Positions 8,440 through 15,381 of a stretch of 64,000 nucleotides of DNA are shown piece after piece. Under the pieces are notes generated by a model, which saw nothing but the letters and a program-made list of their open reading frames with translations, was not told the DNA's origin and did not search any database. Location: positions 135,598 through 199,597 of the forward strand of contig NZ_KE384330.1 in NCBI RefSeq assembly GCF_000425225.1. Reading direction: 5' to 3'. Position numbers and translations under genes: made by a program. Position 1 is the first letter of the stretch. Each line of letters opens with the position of its first letter. Source of the stretch: Pontibacillus marinus BH030004 = DSM 16465 (GTDB taxonomy: Bacteria; Bacillota; Bacilli; Bacillales; BH030062).

Positions 8440-9156
8440 TTGTTGGAAAGCACGAATAGAAAAAGTGATTTAGAATGTATTTCAGATGACCTGACCTCCC
8501 TTCTTCAATCAATCAGCACAACCAAAACAATCGACGCAAGAACCTTTTTGTTCCAAGAAGGGGAAGAAGCACATGAATTATACGTCATTCAACATGGTCT
8601 TATCCAAATTAGTAAATTAACTCAAGAAGGAAATGAGTTGAATTTGCGCACTTGTCAAGAAGGCGATATTGTTGGTGAGTTAACCTTGTTTACGGATGAA
8701 GCCAAATATATGCTGAATGCATATGCCTTAAAAAAATGTAAAATCTTAATTATTCAAAAGGATCAACTTGAGAAGGAATTGCTTTCAAATTCCAGACTAA
8801 CTTTTGAGTTTATGAAGTGGATGACAAACCTCCTCCGTATCAATCAATCGAAAATAAAAGACCTGGTGATGAATGGAAAGAAAGGTGCCCTCTACTCAAC
8901 CCTCATTCGCTTTTCAAACAGCTATGGTATTCAGCAAAAAGATGGAAGGTTAATTGATATGCATTTAACTAACCAAGAAATTGCTAAGTTCTGTGCAGCT
9001 ACCCGTGAGAGTATTAATCGAATGTTGAACGACCTTAAGAAAAAGGGCATTATTCAAATAACTAAGGAAAGCAAAATACTCATTAAAGATATTCATTATT
9101 TACGAACAGAAATTGGATGTGATCACTGTCCAATAGATATTTGTGTTATTGATTAA
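8440..9156 (+). CDS. fnr: Anaerobic regulator Fnr (Bacillus type, 4Fe-4S)
   Basis: A Crp/Fnr-family regulator. The TTG at 8440 is preferred because GGAGGTGA lies 8 nt upstream; an in-frame GTG at 8431 overlaps that site. From the TTG the protein has 238 aa. It has a cNMP-type beta-barrel (about 20-120), a dimer helix (about 125-150) and a C-terminal helix-turn-helix with LTNQEIAKFCAATRESINRML near 182-202. Its last residues are CDHCPIDIC, giving Cys227, Cys230 and Cys235. Asp141 is also present (SKIKDLVM). These are exactly the four Fe-S ligands reported for B. subtilis Fnr, so it should bind DNA only when the 4Fe-4S cluster is intact, in the absence of oxygen. It is divergent from moaA. Confidence 0.95.
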   Translation: MLESTNRKSDLECISDDLTSLLQSISTTKTIDARTFLFQEGEEAHELYVIQHGLIQISKLTQEGNELNLRTCQEGDIVGELTLFTDEAKYMLNAYALKKCKILIIQKDQLEKELLSNSRLTFEFMKWMTNLLRINQSKIKDLVMNGKKGALYSTLIRFSNSYGIQQKDGRLIDMHLTNQEIAKFCAATRESINRMLNDLKKKGIIQITKESKILIKDIHYLRTEIGCDHCPIDICVID

Positions 9157-9172
9157 TAACGATAAGCTGGCA

Positions 9173-9199
9173 AACCTCTTTTGGGTTGCTAGCTTTTTT
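9173..9199 (+). terminator. Terminator after fnr
   Basis: AAGCTGGCAAACC pairs imperfectly with GGGTTGCTAGCTT, followed by T6. Confidence 0.8.
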
Positions 9200-9223
9200 G
9201 AAGCAAACAAAATCACTTATTCA

Positions 9224-9266
9224 TGTGAAGATTATCACAGATCTTTTCTGATTTTGTCTTTACCAT
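9224..9266 (+). promoter_or_regulatory. Fnr-type promoter of the 9300 gene
   Basis: Perfect TGTGAAGATTATCACA at 9224-9239, with TACCAT at 9261-9266 at the class II distance (29.5 bp from the dyad centre). Confidence 0.7.
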
Positions 9267-9299
9267 GGTTGTATAAAGGTTAGTGAAGGAGAGGGTATC

Positions 9300-9752
9300 G
9301 TGCTAAAGTCTGAGTACGTATTTAACTTAAAAAATATAACCATCTTTCAAGATATCGATCACGACGTATTTAAACGAGTATTTAATGCATCCAAATTAAT
9401 CGAATTTCAACCCTCAGATAACCTAGGCTCTTTATTATCGGATGATGATCTACTCATTATTTTACAGGGTGAACTAGCTCTTTATTTTATGACAAAAACT
9501 GTTTCTCATCATGTTTGTACCATGAAACCTGGTGATACTGTTTCGAAAGCCACCTTACTTTTGACCGATACCCATGATCCTTTACTCTGTGCAATATCTG
9601 AAACAGTTTGTTTACAAATACCTATTCACCTTATTAAAGAGTTAACAATAAGCCACCCCTTATTAAAAAGAAATCTATTACGCTCGTTACAAAATAAATT
9701 AATTCTTTCATTTGAAACATTGACGAAGCAAATTGAACAATCCAAAGAATAA
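9300..9752 (+). CDS. Crp-like sensor domain protein without DNA-binding domain
   Basis: A 150-aa protein starting at GTG 9300 behind GGAGAGGG. It resembles only the N-terminal half of a Crp/Fnr regulator: FQDIDHDVFKRVFNASKLIEFQPSDNLGSLL, a strand run with LLIILQGELALYFMT near residues 50-64, then MKPGDTVSKATLL, and a helical tail where a dimer helix would be. There is no helix-turn-helix. It has its own perfect Fnr box and lies between fnr and narK, roughly where B. subtilis keeps arfM near its nar genes, so a modulatory role is possible. That link is positional only. It may heterodimerise with Fnr-type proteins, bind a small ligand, or be degenerate; its ligand is unknown. Confidence 0.6.
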   Translation: MLKSEYVFNLKNITIFQDIDHDVFKRVFNASKLIEFQPSDNLGSLLSDDDLLIILQGELALYFMTKTVSHHVCTMKPGDTVSKATLLLTDTHDPLLCAISETVCLQIPIHLIKELTISHPLLKRNLLRSLQNKLILSFETLTKQIEQSKE

Positions 9753-9781
9753 AATCTTGTTCAAAAAGTGTCCACATTCCA

Positions 9782-9824
9782 TGTGATATACTTCACACAC
9801 AATTAACTCCCTCTTTGGTAAGAT
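9782..9824 (+). promoter_or_regulatory. Fnr-type promoter of the narK pair
   Basis: Perfect TGTGATATACTTCACA at 9782-9797, with TAAGAT at 9819-9824, again 29.5 bp from the dyad centre. Confidence 0.75.
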
Positions 9825-9858
9825 TCAAGTATCAAAGGTACGAAAGGGGTTAATTAAG

Positions 9859-11208
9859 GTGAAGAATTCAAATGTTTCTCACAATCATACTTCAGAATCA
9901 ACTCTTAAATCTTCAAGAATAAATCAATGGGATCCTGAAAATGAAACGTTTTGGGTAACAGAGGGTAAAAGGCACGCTAACCGAAATCTAACCATATCTG
10001 TAATAGCTTTATTCCTAGCTTTTGCAGTTTGGCAAATTTGGTCTGTCGTTGCTGTTAACTTAAACAGTGTTGGCTTTAATTTTACTAATAGTGAGTTATT
10101 CACACTCGCTGCTTTACCAGGGTTAGTAGGAGCTACATTCCGAATCTTCTTTACATTTATGCCTGGCATAGTTGGTGGGAAAAATTGGACTGTGATTAGC
10201 ACAGGGGCTTTATTAATCCCTTCCATTGGAATAGGGTTTGCGGTGCAAAACCCAGAAACACCTTTTGTAACCATGGCAATCCTTGCTGCCCTTTGTGGTA
10301 TTGGTGGAGGTAACTTCTCTTCTTCTATGGCAAATATTAGCCCATTTTTTCCAAAGAAGCTTAAAGGAACTGCCAATGGACTAAATGCCGGACTAGGAAA
10401 TCTAGGTGTTAGTGCTGTTCAATTCATTACTCCCATTGCACTTGGGTTTGGTTTTATTGGAGCAATGACAGGTGGTTCCCAAACATTAGATGAAGGTAAA
10501 ACCGTTTGGATTCAAAATGCAGCTTTTATTTGGGTAATTCCGATTATTCTCATTACACTTATCGCCTTGTGGGGAATGGATAATCTTCCAGGTACGAAGC
10601 AGTCCTTTAAAGAACAATCCATTATTTTCAAAAACAAGCATACATGGATTATGACATGGCTCTATACAATGTGCTTCGGATCTTTTATCGGTTATTCTGC
10701 TGCTTTCCCATTACTAATTAACTCTGAATTCTCGCATGTGGATGGAGCTGTAGGCTTAGCATTTTTAGGACCTTTACTTGGTGCTGGCATTCGTCCAGTC
10801 GGTGGTTGGTTATCAGACAAGGTGAAAAGCGGTTCTTTGGTTACATTCTGGGACATTGTCGTCATGATTGGCGCTACGGTCGGAGTCGTTTACTTCTTAA
10901 ATGCCCAAAACTTTACTGGTTTCTTAATTATGTTCCTGATCTTATTCCTAACAACTGGAATTGCGAATGGTTCGACGTTTCGTATGGTTCCATTTATCTT
11001 CCCTGAAAAACAGTCTCCACCAGTATTAGGCTTTATTGCTGCTATTGCTGCATATGGTGCTTTTCTAATACCTAAAGTATTTGGATGGTCTATTGACTCA
11101 ACTGGTACTGCCAATTTAGCTTTATATATCTTTATCATCTACTATGTCATCAGCCTGTTCATTACATGGTTTTGGTACTCCAGAAAAAATGCTGAAATAA
11201 AGTGCTAA
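9859..11208 (+). CDS. narK: Nitrate/nitrite transporter, NarK type (first copy)
   Basis: A 449-aa, 12-helix member of the NNP family of the major facilitator superfamily. It starts at GTG 9859 with AAAGGGGT upstream and has a 45-residue hydrophilic N-terminal extension. Both nitrate-signature regions are visible: NGLNAGLGNLGVSAVQ near residues 174-189 and GIANGSTFRMVPFIFP near 367-382. It probably exchanges nitrate for nitrite across the membrane (NarK2/NarU-like), but antiport versus proton symport is inferred from family resemblance only. The second transporter follows after 33 bp, so both are driven by the Fnr site at 9782. Confidence 0.88.
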   Translation: MKNSNVSHNHTSESTLKSSRINQWDPENETFWVTEGKRHANRNLTISVIALFLAFAVWQIWSVVAVNLNSVGFNFTNSELFTLAALPGLVGATFRIFFTFMPGIVGGKNWTVISTGALLIPSIGIGFAVQNPETPFVTMAILAALCGIGGGNFSSSMANISPFFPKKLKGTANGLNAGLGNLGVSAVQFITPIALGFGFIGAMTGGSQTLDEGKTVWIQNAAFIWVIPIILITLIALWGMDNLPGTKQSFKEQSIIFKNKHTWIMTWLYTMCFGSFIGYSAAFPLLINSEFSHVDGAVGLAFLGPLLGAGIRPVGGWLSDKVKSGSLVTFWDIVVMIGATVGVVYFLNAQNFTGFLIMFLILFLTTGIANGSTFRMVPFIFPEKQSPPVLGFIAAIAAYGAFLIPKVFGWSIDSTGTANLALYIFIIYYVISLFITWFWYSRKNAEIKC

Positions 11209-11241
11209 CCGAGCGAGATTAAAAGAAAAGGAGGATGAACC

Positions 11242-12465
11242 ATGAGGTTGAAAAGTTTCTTGAAAAGCGGCCACACTCCAACGCTCGCTTCATCATTTTT
11301 ATATTTTGATATAAGTTTTATGATTTGGGTTATTTTAGGGGCTACAGGTAATTTTATTGTAGAAGATCTAAACTTGACAGCTGCTCAGAAAGGGATGATG
11401 GTTGGCATCCCTGTTTTAGGAGGTGCTTTACTCCGAATTCCAATGGGTCTCTTAGCTGATAAATTTGGTGGCAAAAAGATGGGGTTAATTGGAATGACGT
11501 TAACCATGATTCCTCTTGCATGGGGATGGTTGTTTGCCGATTCTCTAAGTGAAGTCTATTCACTTGGTTTCTTGCTAGGTGTAGCCGGAGCTAGTTTTGC
11601 AGTCGCTTTACCGCTAGCGAGTAGATGGTATCCACCTGAGCATCAGGGCTTAGCAATGGGAATTGCGGGTGCTGGTAATAGTGGAACCGTTATTGCAACC
11701 TTCTTCGGACCAAGGTTAGCCGAAATATATAGTTGGAACTTCGTATTTGGAGTTGCACTAATCCCTTTAATCATAGCTTTTATTGTATTCGCTATTTATG
11801 CTAAAGACTGTCCATCTGCGAAGCGACCTCAGAATGCCAAAGAGTACTTTAGCGTTATTAAACGAAAAGAACCTTGGCTGTTTGCTTTCTTTTACAGCTT
11901 ATCCTTCGGCGGATTTGTAGGTTTGACTAGTTATTTAACGATATTTTTCTTTGATCAGTATGGTGTAAGTAAAGTGCAAGCTGGTGATTTTGTGACACTC
12001 GTTGTATTTGCAGGAAGTTTTGTACGTCCAATTGGGGGCTTTTTAGCAGATAAATGGGGAGGGATGATTATGCTTGTCTTCCTCTTCTCAGGGGCTACGA
12101 TCTGCTTGGGGATTGTTGGTATGTTACCGCCTGTTTACATTGCACTAGCAATGTTATTCCTTACCTTAGTCTTTTTAGGGACAGCGAATGGTGCTTTGTT
12201 TCAGGTTATTCCAGTTAAATTCCCTAAAGAAGTTGGGCTTTTAACTGGATTTGTAGGGGCAGCAGGTGGTTTAGGAGGATTCTTCTTACCAAACATCCTG
12301 GGAATTTTCAAACAGGTCACTGACTCTTATTCATATGGATTTTGGTGGGTTGCAACAACCATTTTAATCGCCATGATTATGTTATACACGATGTATCGCA
12401 AAGATCAACAGGAACGTTTAACACACCAACTTTCACATACAAATAGAGTAAATAGTAGAGTTTAA
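11242..12465 (+). CDS. Nitrate transporter, NarK/NasA type (second copy)
   Basis: A 407-aa NNP-family permease with 12 helices. ATG 11242 has AAGGAGG at a good distance. Signature regions are GIAGAGNSGTVIATFFGP near residues 140-157 and GTANGALFQVIPVKFP near 313-328. It is shorter than the first copy and closer in length to B. subtilis NarK/NasA (about 400 aa), so it may be the proton-coupled nitrate importer. Having one of each type in tandem is common in denitrifiers, where one starts nitrate uptake and the other exchanges nitrate for nitrite. Confidence 0.87.
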   Translation: MRLKSFLKSGHTPTLASSFLYFDISFMIWVILGATGNFIVEDLNLTAAQKGMMVGIPVLGGALLRIPMGLLADKFGGKKMGLIGMTLTMIPLAWGWLFADSLSEVYSLGFLLGVAGASFAVALPLASRWYPPEHQGLAMGIAGAGNSGTVIATFFGPRLAEIYSWNFVFGVALIPLIIAFIVFAIYAKDCPSAKRPQNAKEYFSVIKRKEPWLFAFFYSLSFGGFVGLTSYLTIFFFDQYGVSKVQAGDFVTLVVFAGSFVRPIGGFLADKWGGMIMLVFLFSGATICLGIVGMLPPVYIALAMLFLTLVFLGTANGALFQVIPVKFPKEVGLLTGFVGAAGGLGGFFLPNILGIFKQVTDSYSYGFWWVATTILIAMIMLYTMYRKDQQERLTHQLSHTNRVNSRV

Positions 12466-12488
12466 TTTAGACACATAGACTATTATAT

Positions 12489-12525
12489 AAAAAGAGCTTC
12501 TTATTTATTTAAGAAGCTCCTTTTA
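12489..12525 (+). terminator. Terminator after the narK pair
   Basis: AGAGCTTCTT pairs with AAGAAGCTCC across an 8-nt loop, followed by TTTTATT. Confidence 0.8.
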
Positions 12526-12625
12526 TTAGATTAATGTAGAATGTAAATACATGTTGCTCCCTCTCATAATACCGACACAATCCTTACCCTTCCCCTTAAT
12601 CGTCCTTACCTATAAATATCCTTGA

Positions 12626-12669
12626 TGTAACAAATATCACAGACGGTTTCGTTTACAATCTTCTATAAT
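12626..12669 (+). promoter_or_regulatory. Fnr-type promoter of the 178-aa unknown gene
   Basis: TGTAACAAATATCACA at 12626-12641 (one mismatch) with a perfect TATAAT at 12664-12669, one bp further than in the neighbouring sites. Confidence 0.65.
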
Positions 12670-12723
12670 AAATATAAGAATATGATATGTGCATAAAAAC
12701 GTGACATAAGGAGGCTTACACAG

Positions 12724-13260
12724 ATGCTATCAGTTGAACTCCACACACCAGAATCAAATGAAACAGAAAAAATACTGAAGTCAAATGGTTTTCAAGAGAG
12801 TAACGGACACATGGTGTACAAACCGAACAAACAAGAACAAATTACCGTTATACTTAATAAGACAAACCAGAAGATTACACTAACGTTCTCACCCCAACTC
12901 AACCTTGAACAATTCACCACCATCCATCAAAAGATCATGGAGCTCATACAGTGTTTCGATAGTAAATACGATGACTCGAACAGCTTATTAGGATACTTAA
13001 AAGACGGTGAGGGCGCTTATATCATAACCAACTGGTCGAAATGGTATAAATTGCTGCAGGACGCTAGATTGAAAACACTTGAGGGGCAGAAGGTTCGGAT
13101 TCTCGACCAAAAGGAAAACGAACTCGGTTCAGGAATATTTGTAGACTACAAAAGGGACACTGAACATTTAACCATAATTGAATGTTCAATTATTACGTTA
13201 TTTGGAGAGAAGGCTTATTCAGGTACCAATTTAAAAATAGAACCGACGAATGAATGGTAA
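12724..13260 (+). CDS. Unknown protein of the Fnr regulon
   Basis: A 178-aa soluble protein that I do not recognise. ATG 12724 follows AAGGAGG. No signal peptide, membrane segment, cysteine cluster or nucleotide loop is visible. The first half (1-85) looks like an alpha/beta domain rich in polar residues, with alternating beta strands (EQITVILNKTNQKITLTFS). The second half (about 90-175) has a beta-rich pattern, with EGQKVRILDQKENELGSGIF near 121-140 and strand pairs such as HLTIIECSIITLFG. Its own Fnr box and consensus -10 make it a likely part of anaerobic metabolism. It stands alone, followed by the large repeat element. Confidence 0.7.
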   Translation: MLSVELHTPESNETEKILKSNGFQESNGHMVYKPNKQEQITVILNKTNQKITLTFSPQLNLEQFTTIHQKIMELIQCFDSKYDDSNSLLGYLKDGEGAYIITNWSKWYKLLQDARLKTLEGQKVRILDQKENELGSGIFVDYKRDTEHLTIIECSIITLFGEKAYSGTNLKIEPTNEW

Positions 13261-13436
13261 CGAACGGGTAATTTTTAATGAAACAGAAAGTTCTTTGTTT
13301 GAAGAAATTAATACGTAAACCTCGCTCTCTATATGTATCACTAATTTTAAGAATACTGAGGTTGATAAGGTTTTAGGCTATACTATATAGAAAGAGTTTG
13401 TGAAAGAATGTACTTACACTAACTGGCACTGGCAGG

Positions 13437-14014
13437 ATTCTTGAAGACTTGAAACTGAGAGGATTCCGTTGCTGTTGAGAAGTTTGTTACGGTCAGTGAA
13501 ACGGCAAGCCTGTTGTGGAAGACAAGCCGAGCCTCCTCGTGCCTGCGGGGTCTCGTCTTGCCTTTGTTACCACGACAGTTTGCCGTTTCCTTCCCTCCAC
13601 GCGATTATGGAGATTAACGGACCATAATATTGACTTTCTCAACTCATATTGATTGGATATCATATTCAGAGAAGTTGCTCAGAACCTTGGCATGATAGTG
13701 TTACACTACCTGGAATCCGACCACCTCATCTCAGAACTACGGCGGTTCCGTTAGTCTCCATTCGGCAAAGGTGGGCTGTGGAACGGGTTGACTCCAGCGG
13801 AAGAACGGAGTGACGAGACCCCGCAGAGAGCTTGCGAATGAGGAGGCTTTAAAGTTAACAATGAAGTTCGGTTAAAACCGCTACTTCCTGTAGCAACACC
13901 GAACTACCCCACGTCGTGTGGGGCAGCAGGAAAGCAACCCGTTCCACAGCCCACCGATCTGTACAAAAGCAACGGAACCATACGCACATTATCTCGAAAC
14001 CAAGTCTTCTACAT
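13437..14014. repeat. Large palindromic repeat element, copy 1
   Basis: About 578 bp nearly identical to 55962-56485. Ends are imperfect inverted repeats (ATTCTTGAAGACTTG and CAAGTCTTCTACAT). Inside are two nested palindromic modules: GAAACGGCAAGCC paired with its complement near TTTGCCGTTTC (13498-13590), and GGGCTGTGGAACGGGTTG with CAACCCGTTCCACAGCCC (13773-13952). CCGTTGCT/AGCAACGG forms the outer flank. It carries about 70 bp at 13851-13920 not found in copy 2. No credible protein is encoded. Confidence 0.8.
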
Positions 14015-14046
14015 AAGGGGGCTTTAGTTGAAGAACAAGTCAATTA

Positions 14047-14096
14047 AAAGAGTTCACTACGGATAGATAACCTTTATCCGTAGTGAACTCTTTTTT
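14047..14096 (-). terminator. Terminator of the nitrate reductase operon
   Basis: AAAGAGTTCACTACGGATA pairs almost perfectly with TATCCGTAGTGAACTCTTT around a 9-nt loop. It is flanked by A and T tracts and lies just past the end of the 63-aa gene, so it can act in both directions. Confidence 0.85.
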
Positions 14097-14106
14097 CCTT
14101 GTTCTA

Positions 14107-14298
14107 TCATTTATATTCTTGCTTACGCCAGCGCCAAAACGTTAGCACACATATTAGAGAAGATACAATACTAACAATCGAATATGTGATGACATGTTCG
14201 TATTCTTCTCCGAAAAACGATTCGATCGTCCATTGTAGTGCAACTACATTCACAGCTAGTGTAATGAAAATGATGATCCAATAGATTTTTTTACCCAT
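14107..14298 (-). CDS. Small two-helix membrane protein of the nitrate reductase operon
   Basis: A 63-aa protein with two hydrophobic helices (about residues 5-25 and 37-56), a short acidic loop between them (ESFFGEEYEH) and a basic C-terminus. Its ATG overlaps the end of the Rieske gene by 8 bp, so it is translationally coupled and is the last gene of the operon. I do not recognise a family. Size and place suggest a small accessory or anchor subunit of the membrane-bound electron-transfer module. Confidence 0.65.
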   Translation of the reverse strand: MGKKIYWIIIFITLAVNVVALQWTIESFFGEEYEHVITYSIVSIVSSLICVLTFWRWRKQEYK

Positions 14299-14821
14299 GT
14301 CGGATCTGCCTTCCTACTGCATACACAACTCCATTTTCTACTTGAATATCAATTAAAGGTAACTCTCTTTGTGGAGGACCTGCTAAAGGGTGACCGTTAT
14401 CGACACTGAAGAATCCCCGGTGACATGGGCACAGTAGGACAGATTCCTCTTTTTCATAGAAAACAGGACATTGTAGGTGTGTACACTTGTTATTGTAAGC
14501 TTTTAATTCTCCATCCTTTGTATGAACTAAAATGGCTGGCTCACTCTCAGTAGGATACTGAAAATTTATCGCACTGTCTTTAGGAATATCAGCAAGCTTC
14601 GCAATCTCTTTTCTATTATCATCCTTTTCCTTATCCTGAAGGGCTAGAACAGAAAAAGGTAAAGTAGCTACACCTAGTGTGACGGTTGCTCCAACGGCAG
14701 ATTTCAGAAAAGATCTTCGGTTAAATTTCAAATCTTCATCACGTTCTAGGTTGTGGATGAGCCCAACCATATCCTCTCTTGTTTCTTTTTGATTTCGTTT
14801 TCCTTTTTGCTCTTTTGACAA
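14291..14821 (-). CDS. Rieske [2Fe-2S] protein with Tat signal anchor
   Basis: A 176-aa Rieske protein. A twin-arginine motif (NRRSFLK, residues 34-40) precedes a hydrophobic helix (41-61), so the Fe-S domain is expected outside the membrane, anchored as in bc-type complexes. Cluster ligands are Cys113-x-His115 and Cys131-x2-His134, with Cys118 and Cys133 placed for the usual disulfide, and a GPP loop follows (LAGPPQRELP). It sits between the ferredoxin gene and a small membrane protein in the operon led by a NarI-like cytochrome b. Haloarchaeal nar operons also pair a Rieske protein with a cytochrome b, so electron transfer from menaquinol is a reasonable inference. Confidence 0.88.
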   Translation of the reverse strand: MSKEQKGKRNQKETREDMVGLIHNLERDEDLKFNRRSFLKSAVGATVTLGVATLPFSVLALQDKEKDDNRKEIAKLADIPKDSAINFQYPTESEPAILVHTKDGELKAYNNKCTHLQCPVFYEKEESVLLCPCHRGFFSVDNGHPLAGPPQRELPLIDIQVENGVVYAVGRQIRHG

Positions 14822-14838
14822 GATGCACAGCCTCCTTA

Positions 14839-15381
14839 TTAATCCGTATAAACTCCAAAGAATTCAGGAACATACTCCCACTTGTTTCCTTCTTGAGGCT
14901 TTTTACCCTCTACCAGATTCATTTGGGAACGTCTTCTTCGCAACTGTTGCATCTCATCAAAATCAATAAAGCGAATCGCATCGCTCGGACAAACAGATGC
15001 ACACATTGGAGCAATATCATGTTTGGATCGATCGTAACACATGTCACATTTATACATTTTATTCTCTTCAAAATCGAACTTCGGAATCCCGAATGGGCAT
15101 CCAAATGTACAATTGCGGCAACCAATACATTTTTCTTCCATTGCTGACAGAACAACGCCTTCATCCGTAATTTGAATCGCATTAGCGGGACAAACACGTG
15201 CACAAGCAGGGTCTTTACACTGCATACAAAGCATTGGGTACGTTTGACGACTCTCTGTAAAATCTACATACTCTACGTAATTTCGTTCCTTAGCATCATG
15301 GTCACCACACTCACGACAAGCTGCTTGACAAGCTCGGCACCCGATACATCGTTCAAACTCCAAGTACATAATTTTATTCAC
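14839..15381 (-). CDS. Four-cluster ferredoxin subunit (NarH/DmsB/NrfC type)
   Basis: A 180-aa cytoplasmic iron-sulfur protein with four cysteine groups: CIGCRACQAAC near residues 12-22, CMQCKDPACARVC near 52-64, CIGCRNCTFGC near 85-95 and CDMC..CASVC near 112-131. Together these should hold four [4Fe-4S] clusters, as in the electron-transfer subunits of molybdoenzymes of the DMSO reductase superfamily. It overlaps the catalytic gene by 8 bp. It would pass electrons from the membrane module to the Mo subunit. No Tat signal is seen, matching the catalytic subunit. Confidence 0.9.
   Translation of the reverse strand: MNKIMYLEFERCIGCRACQAACRECGDHDAKERNYVEYVDFTESRQTYPMLCMQCKDPACARVCPANAIQITDEGVVLSAMEEKCIGCRNCTFGCPFGIPKFDFEENKMYKCDMCYDRSKHDIAPMCASVCPSDAIRFIDFDEMQQLRRRRSQMNLVEGKKPQEGNKWEYVPEFFGVYTD

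Noticed and set aside
13855..14043. Short open frames within the large repeat elements (also 55949-56176 and 56200-56484)
   Set aside because: They follow the palindromic DNA, are not conserved in reading frame between the two copies and have no ribosome site.
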